This document shows positions 7,786 through 14,964 of a stretch of DNA of 64,000 nucleotides, piece by piece. The first letter of the stretch is position 1. Every line of letters begins with the position of its first letter. The translations under genes were made by a program, and so were the position numbers. The notes under the pieces were generated by a model. That model made no database searches. It was not told the origin of the DNA and saw only the letters and a program-made list of their open reading frames with translations. The stretch comes from Reyranella sp. (GTDB taxonomy: Bacteria > Pseudomonadota > Alphaproteobacteria > Reyranellales > Reyranellaceae), in contig JAQSDW010000218.1 in the NCBI GenBank assembly GCA_029946105.1, positions 1-64,000 on the forward strand, in the 5' to 3' direction.

Positions 7786-9660
7786 ATGATGCGTCGACGG
7801 ATTGTATGCGCGGCAGGGGCAGTGCTCCTGGCCGGTCTCGGCGGCTGGGCACCACAGGCACTTTCTCAAGGCGCCATGACACCCCGGCCAGACATGCCGC
7901 CGCGCGTCGCACCGCCGCCGCCGCCGCCGCCACCTCCCATGGTCGCGCCGACCCCGCCAATGGTGCCCCTGGCCCCCGTGATGACGCCTCCGGCTCCGCC
8001 CGCTCCGAAACCGAAGGCGCCGACGGCCTCCGCTCCGGCGACGCCGGTCGCGCCAACTCCGACCCCAACCCCACCTCCGGCTGCGACCGCATCACAGGCC
8101 GTGCCGCGCGGCACCGCCGGCGCGCCGCCGCCCTACACGGACTCGCAGGTGAAAGCGCTGCCCGGGATCGGTGTGAGCTGGCAGAGCCCCAATGGCCCGC
8201 GTCAGGCCACCAGCGGCTCCAACGGTGACGTGTCGCTTGGCAAGTTGGGACCCGGCAGCCACGAACTGACCATCAATCAAAAGATTCTCGGCGCCGGTAC
8301 CGGCAACAAGCCCGCCGTTCTCGGCTTGTTGCTTCCGGCCGTGCAGAACGTGCGTGAAGGCGCGCGCCGCTATGTGACGGTCGTCGTCACGCCGGTCAAC
8401 GACCAGCCGACCCTCCGGATCAAGGTCGACGTCGACGCCAAGGGCCAAGTGTCCAATATCAACTGGGGCAATGGTATCGGCGTCAATGTCGCGGTCGGTG
8501 ACATTAACGGCGACGGGCAGTCGGACCTGAAGCTGTTCGAGGATCTCGCCAAACGCAACACGTCCGGCGAGACCAAGCTTGCGTTCGTTCTCCCGCTGGC
8601 TCGCATGGGAACGGGACCGGGCGGGCCCTCCGTGCCGGCGCCGGCGGGGCTGCGCGGTGGCTTCATTATTCCGCTAATCGCCGTGGTCGCCCTCCAAGGC
8701 CCTGGCGGCGCCTCGGTCGGCACGGGCAAGACCGACAACACGGGCCAGATCGCCTTTCAGAATCTGCCGGCCGGCCGCTACACCGCCCGGCTCGAGGGCA
8801 AGGACCTGCCAGCGGGCACCTCCGGCCCGGTGACCGCTATCGCGACCGTCAACGGCACGGAGACGGCGCGCACGACCTTCGACGTGCCGGCCGGCGGTGC
8901 CAGCACGCGCAGCTTCGACCTGCCCTTCGATGTCGGTCCGCCGCCGCCCGGTCTTACGGGTACGACGGCCGTCGTGTCGCTGCTCGTTCCCGCCGGCATA
9001 GCGGAGGCGAATTCGGCGCTGCAGGAAGTAAGCAAAACGCCCTTGGGTACCTCGCAGGGAAATGCCGGGACGCCAGTCACCGGCACGCCCCCGGCTCCAG
9101 CGCTCGATCCGTTGACCGACGGGCTCCTAATAATCCGTTACATCGGCGTGACCGCGACAGGTCCCAGTGGCGTGCGGCAGACGCGGAGCGACGGCGAGGG
9201 CTGGACGCGGTTCGACAAGCTGCCGATCGGTAACACGATCCTCGAATTCAGCGGCGCGGACCTTGCGTCGGCACTGAAGGCGACGGTGGGGCCGAACACG
9301 CCGCAGCCGCAAAAGACCCTGATCGAACTGCTGGTCGTCATCGCGATCGTGGCGATAAAGACGGACGGCATGCCGGTGGTCTTCACCGGATCGGTGCCGG
9401 CCAGTGCCGTGAAGACTCTTAAGGCTGACCTTCGAGTCGGCCGCGACGGCAATCTCATGGACGTCGATTTTGGCAATGGTCCGCAGTTGCCGCAGACTCT
9501 GACGAAGACGGGGCCTGGTACGTTGATCTTGACGGCCCCCAATGGTGTCATTCCGCTTAGCCCGGCGTTTGTGAAGTCCCTGCAAGATCGCGCAGACAAG
9601 GCCCCCCCCGGCATGGTGGAAGCGAATACTGCGATGCTGGATGTAAGCACCACGCGATGA
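7786..9660 (+). CDS. Secreted proline-rich protein with three prealbumin-like modules
   Basis: A 624-residue exported protein; ATG 7786 (or 7789) follows TTGGAGGA. Signal peptide about 1-27 (QALS|Q), then QGAM...PPRVAP and about 80 residues of Pro/Ala. Modules at roughly 126-263, 297-425 and 447-620 each begin with a prealbumin-like pair (NGDVSLGKLGPG; NTGQIAFQNLPAG; GEGWTRFDKLPIG). Modules 1 and 3 contain NWGNG or DFGNG in place of DWGDG. Residues 238-250 (GDINGDGQSDLKL) look like a dockerin-type calcium loop. Residues 181-195 and 510-525 resemble type IV pseudopilin/DUF1559 signatures. The sequences G[IM].EAN.A...VS.T close modules 2 and 3. Function unknown; a surface fibre or adhesin is plausible. 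Confidence 0.78.
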   Translation: MMRRRIVCAAGAVLLAGLGGWAPQALSQGAMTPRPDMPPRVAPPPPPPPPPMVAPTPPMVPLAPVMTPPAPPAPKPKAPTASAPATPVAPTPTPTPPPAATASQAVPRGTAGAPPPYTDSQVKALPGIGVSWQSPNGPRQATSGSNGDVSLGKLGPGSHELTINQKILGAGTGNKPAVLGLLLPAVQNVREGARRYVTVVVTPVNDQPTLRIKVDVDAKGQVSNINWGNGIGVNVAVGDINGDGQSDLKLFEDLAKRNTSGETKLAFVLPLARMGTGPGGPSVPAPAGLRGGFIIPLIAVVALQGPGGASVGTGKTDNTGQIAFQNLPAGRYTARLEGKDLPAGTSGPVTAIATVNGTETARTTFDVPAGGASTRSFDLPFDVGPPPPGLTGTTAVVSLLVPAGIAEANSALQEVSKTPLGTSQGNAGTPVTGTPPAPALDPLTDGLLIIRYIGVTATGPSGVRQTRSDGEGWTRFDKLPIGNTILEFSGADLASALKATVGPNTPQPQKTLIELLVVIAIVAIKTDGMPVVFTGSVPASAVKTLKADLRVGRDGNLMDVDFGNGPQLPQTLTKTGPGTLILTAPNGVIPLSPAFVKSLQDRADKAPPGMVEANTAMLDVSTTR

Positions 9661-9670
9661 TGACCGACCC

Positions 9671-10513
9671 ATGGGCGTCATGGGTTTTCGCCTAGCCAGT
9701 ATCGCGACCGTAATGGCGATACAGGCGGCAATGTTGGCCGCGTGCGGACACGCCGGGCCGGGCCGCGATACGACAGCCGCCGGGATTGCACAGGCGGCAG
9801 GTCTGGAGGCTGGCACGTCGACCGGTGCGGTCTTCGCCCTTCAGGTCTATCGGCGGGATGACGGCAGAGCGGGGCCGCTCTTCGTCTACATCGAGGGCGA
9901 TGGTCTCGCCTATCTCGACGCACGCACGCCTTCCACCGATCCGACGCCGGTCGATCCGCTGGCGCTGCGCCTGGCCGCGGCCGACCCGGGCCCGGCCGTG
10001 CTCTACCTCGCGCGGCCCTGCCAGTTCGCATCAGGCCGTGCCGACCCGCGCTGCAGCGTGCGCGCCTGGACGACCGCCCGGTTCGGCGCCGACGTCGTGG
10101 CGTCGATCGACGGCGCCATCGATCGCGCGCATGCGATGGCGCCCGCCCGGCCGCTGGTGCTGGTGGGCTATTCCGGCGGCGGGGTTATCGCTGCCCTCGT
10201 GGCCGCGCGCCGCACGGATGTGGCGCTGCTGGTCACGATCGCGGCGCCTCTCGACGTGGCGGACTGGACCCGCCGCATGGGCGTGTCGCCACTCGATGGG
10301 TCGGGGTCTCCGCTCGATCATGTGGATCGCCTCTCCGGGGTGCGGCTGGTCGCCTTCGCCGGACAGCAGGACAAGACGGTGCCCGTCGCATCGATTGCGT
10401 CCGCCGTCGAAAAGTTCGGCCCGTCCGCGGAGCTGATCGTCGTGCCGGAATTCGATCATCGCTGCTGCTGGGTGCGTGACTGGCCGCGTCTGCGCGCGCA
10501 AGCGCTGCGGTAG
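9671..10513 (+). CDS. Alpha/beta hydrolase lipoprotein
   Basis: A 280-residue hydrolase predicted to be lipid-anchored. The signal sequence ends MLAAC, with Cys25 as the acylation site. The catalytic set is Ser168 in GYSGGG, Asp234 in GQQDKTVP and His263 in EFDHRCC. FVYIEGDGLAY and LARPCQFA are usual in esterase-like family members of proteobacterial envelopes. It begins 10 bp after the modular protein gene and so is read as the last gene of the five-gene locus, perhaps processing or maturing its surface partners (inference). ATG 9680 is a possible alternative start. Confidence 0.8.
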   Translation: MGVMGFRLASIATVMAIQAAMLAACGHAGPGRDTTAAGIAQAAGLEAGTSTGAVFALQVYRRDDGRAGPLFVYIEGDGLAYLDARTPSTDPTPVDPLALRLAAADPGPAVLYLARPCQFASGRADPRCSVRAWTTARFGADVVASIDGAIDRAHAMAPARPLVLVGYSGGGVIAALVAARRTDVALLVTIAAPLDVADWTRRMGVSPLDGSGSPLDHVDRLSGVRLVAFAGQQDKTVPVASIASAVEKFGPSAELIVVPEFDHRCCWVRDWPRLRAQALR

Positions 10514-10519
10514 CCGAGT

Positions 10520-11599
10520 CTACTTCGGCCGCGGCTCGCGAAGCTTCGTATCCGGTGGGGCGAGCTTGCCACGCCGCAGCAGCTTCACCGCGGTGAGAAG
10601 CGCCCGCGCTGCGTTCCGCGTTTCCTCCTGGAAGGCGCGGTCGGCGTCGAGGGCGTGATGGCTCTCGGCATAGGGCTCGTAGTAGCCGACGTAGCGGTCG
10701 ATCGCCGATTTGTGCCCGGCGCCGATCAGGCCCATGTCGCCCAGCCAGTCGGCGAGCGAACGGCGGAGCGTCTCGATGCCGGCGGTGTCGCCATGCACTA
10801 CCACCGAGAAGGCGCGGCCGGCGAGGTGACGCGGATAGTCCCAGCCGCGCGCTTCGATCGCCTTGGCCTTGGCCGGGTCCTTGCCCGAGGTCGAGGTCGG
10901 GTCGGGGTTGCCGCCGTCGGCGCAGACCAGCCGATCGATCATCGCCTTCAGTGGTGTCGGTGCCTGATACCAGTGCACCGGCGTCACGATCATGATGCCG
11001 TGCGCCGCCACCCACATCGGGTAGATCTCGGCCATCCAGTCGTTCACCTGGCCCAGCGAATGGTTGGGATAGCAGGAGCAGGGCCAGTGGCAGAGCGGCA
11101 TCGCCGTCGAGACGCAGGCCTTGCAGGGATGGATCTGGCGGCCGAACTCCGACGTGAGGCGGCTGAGGTCGAGCAGGTCGACCTCGACGCCACGCGCACG
11201 TCGCAGCGTCGCCTCGGCGATCTTGGCCAGCCGCCAGCTCTTGGACATCTCGCCGGGGCAGGTCTGGTCGCTGCGCGGCGAGCCGTTGATCAGAAGGATG
11301 CGCGACGGCGCCGTGGCCGATTTATGCCGGCGCTCGGCCGCTGCGATGGCGGCGCGCGTGGCCAGCCATTCGGTGGAAAGCTGGTAGTCGGGATTGGCGA
11401 AGCCGGCGCCGGCGCGGCGCGTGTCGGGCGCCTTCCGGCTATGGGTGTAGGCCTCCCACGCCGCCGCCGTGATCCGCTCGATCTCGCTTTTCAAGGGCGA
11501 GAAGGCCGGGTCGTGGAAGCGCTCGGCCAGGCGCGCCGCGAAGGCCGCCCGGGTGAGCGTCGCGCTGGGCATGCCCTTGCGGACGTTGATTTTGGCCAT
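10520..11599 (-). CDS. NAD(P)H-dependent FMN reductase/flavodoxin-fold oxidoreductase with Cys cluster
   Basis: A 359-residue protein. ATG 11599 is preferred over the upstream codon because GAGGAAG precedes it. The N-terminal 95 residues are helical and unrecognised. The flavodoxin-like core begins at RILLINGSPRSDQT (FMN phosphate loop), with TPVHWYQAPTPLKAMIDR forming the second flavin loop. Between them is an unusual cluster at Cys159, 162, 170, 174 and 176 (C-x2-C-x7-C-x3-C-x-C) that could bind iron-sulfur or zinc. Likely a quinone, nitro or metal reductase. It converges with the hydrolase at 9671, leaving a 6-bp gap. Confidence 0.82.
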   Translation of the reverse strand: MAKINVRKGMPSATLTRAAFAARLAERFHDPAFSPLKSEIERITAAAWEAYTHSRKAPDTRRAGAGFANPDYQLSTEWLATRAAIAAAERRHKSATAPSRILLINGSPRSDQTCPGEMSKSWRLAKIAEATLRRARGVEVDLLDLSRLTSEFGRQIHPCKACVSTAMPLCHWPCSCYPNHSLGQVNDWMAEIYPMWVAAHGIMIVTPVHWYQAPTPLKAMIDRLVCADGGNPDPTSTSGKDPAKAKAIEARGWDYPRHLAGRAFSVVVHGDTAGIETLRRSLADWLGDMGLIGAGHKSAIDRYVGYYEPYAESHHALDADRAFQEETRNAARALLTAVKLLRRGKLAPPDTKLREPRPK

Positions 11600-11734
11600 G
11601 GCTTCCTCTCCGCGTCGCGGGCTCAACGCGCGGCGAAAGCCAAAGTTGCAGGTTCAGCAGGAAAATGGTAAGAAAAAGACTATTCTGGTGGACTTCGGTC
11701 TCGCGCCAAACACCATCCAATCCCTGGAGTTTCC

Positions 11735-12187
11735 ATGCCCCGTTCGACCAAGCGGCGGCGTCGCCGCGACGCGCCGACGCCCCGAAAACTCGGCCTTTTC
11801 CTGCGCCATCTCGCCCGCACCGGTTCCGTGAGCGACGCCGCCCGGCGGATCGGGGTGAGCCGCAACACGCTCTACCGCCTGCGGCGGTCGGACGAGGCTT
11901 TCGCGCGGCGCTGGGCGATGGCGCTGGATGGCGCGCTCGACGAGGCCTACACCGAGGCGGTGCGCCGTGCGGTGGTCGGCACCGAGCGGCCGGTATTCCA
12001 TCGCGGCCGGCCCGTGGGGGCGATCCGCACCTACAACGACAGGCTCCTGATGTCGCTGCTCCGTCTGCACTGGCGCAGCTTTTCCGGACAGAATTCTGGA
12101 CAGATTTCTGGACAGGCCAAAAGTGACAGTCCGGCGTCCTCTTCGGGCGTCGCTACTGAGCGGCGCCACCTGCCCACGGAGACATGA
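11735..12187 (+). CDS. Orphan terminase-small-subunit-like helix-turn-helix protein
   Basis: A 150-residue basic protein (MPRSTKRRRRRD) with a DNA-binding HTH at about residues 18-52 (LRHLARTGSVSDAARRIGVSRNTLYRLRRSD). The region after it (AFARRWAMALDGALDEAYTEAVRRAVVGTERPVFHRGRPVGAIRTYNDRLL) has the layout of phage terminase small subunits: charged helix, GxExPVFxxGxxVG, then the YND block. No phage genes surround it. The C-terminus carries three SGQ repeats from a 12-bp tandem repeat, and the tail looks unstructured. The last 35 bp overlap the convergent gamma-glutamyltransferase gene. A domesticated regulator is possible. Confidence 0.7.
   Translation: MPRSTKRRRRRDAPTPRKLGLFLRHLARTGSVSDAARRIGVSRNTLYRLRRSDEAFARRWAMALDGALDEAYTEAVRRAVVGTERPVFHRGRPVGAIRTYNDRLLMSLLRLHWRSFSGQNSGQISGQAKSDSPASSSGVATERRHLPTET
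12083..12118 (+). repeat. Three 12-bp tandem repeats inside the HTH gene
   Basis: Copies TCCGGACAGAAT, TCTGGACAGATT and TCTGGACAGGCC lie head to tail and in frame, encoding SGQN, SGQI and SGQA. The 12-bp unit keeps the frame on expansion or contraction, so copy number may vary between strains. Confidence 0.9.
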
Positions 12188-13709
12188 TCTCGTTCATGCC
12201 GGTGAGCTCACCCGTCTCGGGATCGCGCACGATGCACGACGGGTTGGCGAAGCCCAGCGGCGAGACCTGATTGCCGACCTCGACGATCGGCAGGCGCGCC
12301 GCGATCGCCTTCTTCACCGCGTCGGGCAGGTCGCGGTTGACCCGGATGGGCCCGACGCCGGAGACGTCGATGCGCGGCTGATGGAAGGCCGCCTCCACGT
12401 CGAGGCCGCGGTCGATCAGCATCAGCGAGAGCTGCGCCACCGCGGGCACGATGCGCCGGCCGCCCGAGGCGCCGATGCAGAACCACGGCTTGCCGTCCTT
12501 GGCCACGACCACGGGACAGATGTTGCAAAGCGGCCGCTTGCCGGCGGCGATCGAGTTGGGCCGGTTGGGTTCGGGATCGAACCACAGCATGCCGTTGTTC
12601 ATGGTGATGCCGGTCTTCGGCAGCATCACGTTGGACCCGAACAGGCTCATCAGCGTCTGCGTCAGAGCCACCATGTTGCCTTGCGAGTCGGCCGCACAGA
12701 AATGCGTCGTGCAGGTGTCGGTGGGCTTGTCGCCCAGCGTCTTCAGCCGCTCGTCGTAGGCGGTGTGCATGCCCTCGGCGATGGCGGCGAAGAAGGCGGC
12801 ATCGGGATTGCCTTTGCCCTTGGTCGCTTCGCCCGCGAGTTCGATGGTTCGGCGCAGCGTCGGGCCGGCGGTGAGGCCGCCCGCGACATTGATGGTGACG
12901 CCGTGATGCTCGAACGACAGCGGCTCGACGATGCGGGCCTCGTAGTTATTGAGGTCGTCGAGGGAGATCGCCGACCCGCCGGCCTGCAGGTCGGCCGCGA
13001 TGTCGCGGGCCAGCGCGCCCTCGTAGTATTCGCGTGGGCCGCCGTCGGCCAGGCGCCGCATGGTCTCGCCGAGGTTGCCGAGCTTGAGATGGCGCACCGT
13101 GCCCTGCCAGTCGTTGGTCGGCACGCGACCCTCGTCGCAAAGATAGGCGGCCTTGGAGGCCGGGAACTTGGTGAGGTGCTTTGCGCCGTTAGCGATCATC
13201 ACCTGCATGTACCAGTCGAGTTCCATGCCGCGTTCGGCCAAGGCGACGCCCGGTGCCAGCACGTCCTTCCACGCCATGGTGCCGAAGCGCTCGAGCGCCT
13301 TGCCGAGGCCCGCGACCATGCCGGGCACGGCGATCGAGTGGTAGCCGACCTCGTTCCTCTGCTCGAGGATGTCGGGCCAGGCGAAGGGATTGGCGGGGCC
13401 GGGGCCGGTGATCTTGTAGGTTGCGGGATCGAGCTTCTTCGCGGAGATCGGGCCGTAGTCGATCGTGTAGGCGCGGCCTTCCTTGGCGTTCCAGATGGTC
13501 ATGAAACCCACGCCGCCGATGCCGCTCATCCACGGCTCGAGGGCGCCGATCGCCATGCCGGTGGCGACGGCGGCATCAATGGCGTTGCCGCCCTGGCGCA
13601 GGATGGCGGCGCCGACTTCAGCGGCTCTGCAATTCTGGGCCACGACGACGCCCTTGCCGCGCACGGCCTGTTTGGTGATCTTAAGTTGCCGTGTCAGCGA
13701 CTCGCTCAT
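12153..13709 (-). CDS. Gamma-glutamyltransferase family protein
   Basis: A 518-residue Ntn-hydrolase homologous to gamma-glutamyltranspeptidase, which cleaves or transfers gamma-glutamyl groups from glutathione-like substrates. The autoprocessing nucleophile is Thr334 in DTCTTHFC, separating large and small subunits. GGNAIDAAVATG, IGGVGFM and the small-subunit ASGGRRI loop are in place. Unlike the periplasmic E. coli enzyme, no signal peptide is seen, so it is probably cytoplasmic. The Shine-Dalgarno GAGGAG lies within a perfect 18-bp palindrome. Its 3' end overlaps the HTH gene on the other strand by 35 bp. Confidence 0.92.
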   Translation of the reverse strand: MSESLTRQLKITKQAVRGKGVVVAQNCRAAEVGAAILRQGGNAIDAAVATGMAIGALEPWMSGIGGVGFMTIWNAKEGRAYTIDYGPISAKKLDPATYKITGPGPANPFAWPDILEQRNEVGYHSIAVPGMVAGLGKALERFGTMAWKDVLAPGVALAERGMELDWYMQVMIANGAKHLTKFPASKAAYLCDEGRVPTNDWQGTVRHLKLGNLGETMRRLADGGPREYYEGALARDIAADLQAGGSAISLDDLNNYEARIVEPLSFEHHGVTINVAGGLTAGPTLRRTIELAGEATKGKGNPDAAFFAAIAEGMHTAYDERLKTLGDKPTDTCTTHFCAADSQGNMVALTQTLMSLFGSNVMLPKTGITMNNGMLWFDPEPNRPNSIAAGKRPLCNICPVVVAKDGKPWFCIGASGGRRIVPAVAQLSLMLIDRGLDVEAAFHQPRIDVSGVGPIRVNRDLPDAVKKAIAARLPIVEVGNQVSPLGFANPSCIVRDPETGELTGMNEIMSPWAGGAAQ

Positions 13710-13714
13710 CGATG

Positions 13715-13732
13715 CTCCTCAAATTTGAGGAG
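13715..13732. promoter_or_regulatory. Perfect 18-bp palindrome covering the GGT ribosome-binding site
   Basis: CTCCTCAAATTTGAGGAG is fully self-complementary and begins 5 bp upstream of the GGT start codon. Its GAGGAG is the gene's Shine-Dalgarno. It may be an operator for a dimeric repressor between the divergent GGT and sigma-factor genes. An RNA stem that hides the ribosome site is another option, though the absence of a loop makes a DNA site more likely. Confidence 0.55.
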
Positions 13733-13821
13733 GGACTGTAGCGGGGCCTGATTTCGCCACAAACCCCGTTAGACTGCAGGGCGGACGGGCCGAAGGGGAT
13801 TGTCCGAGAAAGATCGCAGGC

Positions 13822-14367
13822 GTGACGGAACTGAACCAGACCGACCTGCAGACGCTCGTGACGGGCAACAAGCGCGCGTGGGACAGGTTTGTCACCGCGG
13901 CCGCACCCCTCATCAATGCTGTCGTGCGGCGCACCATGTCGTCCTACCGTTTGGGCGAGGACGACGTCTTGGATGCGGCCCAGGACGTCTTTGTGCGCCT
14001 TTGCGCCGGCGATTTCCGGCTGCTCAAGACCTACGATCCGGCGCGGGCCGGCCTCAGCACCTGGCTGGCCGTGGTCGCCCGGTCGGCCGCTGTGGATCAT
14101 TTGCGTCGCCGCCGGCAGGCCACCGAACCGCTCGACGACGTGCCGGAATCGGCCCTCGGGGTCGAGGACAAGCACGTCGAAAAACTCCAGATTCCCCAAG
14201 GGCTTCTGACCGAACGTCAAACCTTGATCTTGAAGTGCCTGTACGACGAGGAGCGCGACGTTTCCGAAGTGGCGGTCTTGCTCAAGATCGACGCCCAGAC
14301 GGTCCGCAGCACCCATCATAAGGCCCTGTTGCGATTGCGGGCTCATTTCGGCGAGGAACCACCCTGA
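13822..14367 (+). CDS. RNA polymerase sigma factor, ECF type
   Basis: A 181-residue sigma-70 family protein with only regions 2 and 4. Region 2 includes RRTMSSYRLGEDDVLDAAQDVFVRLC and the -10 contact segment STWLAVVARSAAVDHLRRRRQ. Region 4 has the HTH ERDVSEVAVLLKIDAQTVRS. The start is GTG 13822. It heads a five-gene row with an anti-sigma-like membrane protein, a CpxP-like protein and the DUF1800/DUF1501 pair, so it probably answers an envelope or metal signal and activates its own operon. It diverges from the GGT gene. Confidence 0.9.
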   Translation: MTELNQTDLQTLVTGNKRAWDRFVTAAAPLINAVVRRTMSSYRLGEDDVLDAAQDVFVRLCAGDFRLLKTYDPARAGLSTWLAVVARSAAVDHLRRRRQATEPLDDVPESALGVEDKHVEKLQIPQGLLTERQTLILKCLYDEERDVSEVAVLLKIDAQTVRSTHHKALLRLRAHFGEEPP

Positions 14368-14432
14368 AATCGGATCGTGGAATCGGGGATGAAACGGGGC
14401 TTTATGACGTATTGAGGGCAAGAGAGGGTGCA

Positions 14433-14963
14433 ATGAGCACGGAACGCGTATCCCGGACCGACAAGGAGCTGTGGCGGAGCATCGCCCCGGAACGGGGTGT
14501 CGCGCCTGAAGCAGTGTCGGACATCGATTTCGCCGCCTGGCTGGAAGGCCGCCTTCCCGAGGCGGCTGCGGCGCGGATCGAAGCGGCGGTTGGCGCCGAT
14601 CCGGCGTTGCGGCGCGCGGCCCTCGATCTCGCGGATATTTTGGGCAAGCCGCTGCCGGCGGCACCGGCCCGACTGGCCGTGCGCGCCCAGGCGCTGGTTG
14701 GTTTCGACGCCGAGCGCGAGACCGGTCGCAGTGGCGGCTGGTTCGGCCGCTTGTTCGCCTCCGGGCCGCTCTTCGCCCTGCAGCGCGCGGCGATGATCGC
14801 CATGGTGGTCGTGGTGGCGGGCGCCGGCTTCGTGATGGGCGGTGGCCTGGGCGATTCGTTTGCCCAGCAGAGATATGGCTCGGACGTTCAAGGCGCCTCG
14901 AGCACGACGACGACCACCACGTCGAGCGAGCTGAGCGACTTCTTCGTCAGCGACGGCATCTGA
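14433..14963 (+). CDS. Anti-sigma-like single-pass membrane protein
   Basis: A 176-residue protein likely to hold the preceding sigma factor inactive. The cytoplasmic part (about 1-110) has the helix DIDFAAWLEGRLPEAAAARIEAAVGADPA, placed like the anti-sigma domain of ZAS proteins but without the His-x3-Cys-x2-Cys zinc ligands. One transmembrane helix spans about residues 116-140 (AAMIAMVVVVAGAGFVMGGG). A short Thr/Ser-rich tail is left outside. Position just after a sigma gene supports the call; direct proof of binding is lacking. It ends one base before the next start codon. Confidence 0.72.
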   Translation: MSTERVSRTDKELWRSIAPERGVAPEAVSDIDFAAWLEGRLPEAAAARIEAAVGADPALRRAALDLADILGKPLPAAPARLAVRAQALVGFDAERETGRSGGWFGRLFASGPLFALQRAAMIAMVVVVAGAGFVMGGGLGDSFAQQRYGSDVQGASSTTTTTTSSELSDFFVSDGI

Positions 14964-14964
14964 C

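Noticed and set aside
12123-13751. 542-codon plus-strand frame opposite the gamma-glutamyltransferase
   Set aside because: Mirror of codon bias in the real gene; the minus-strand protein has the full GGT catalytic motif.
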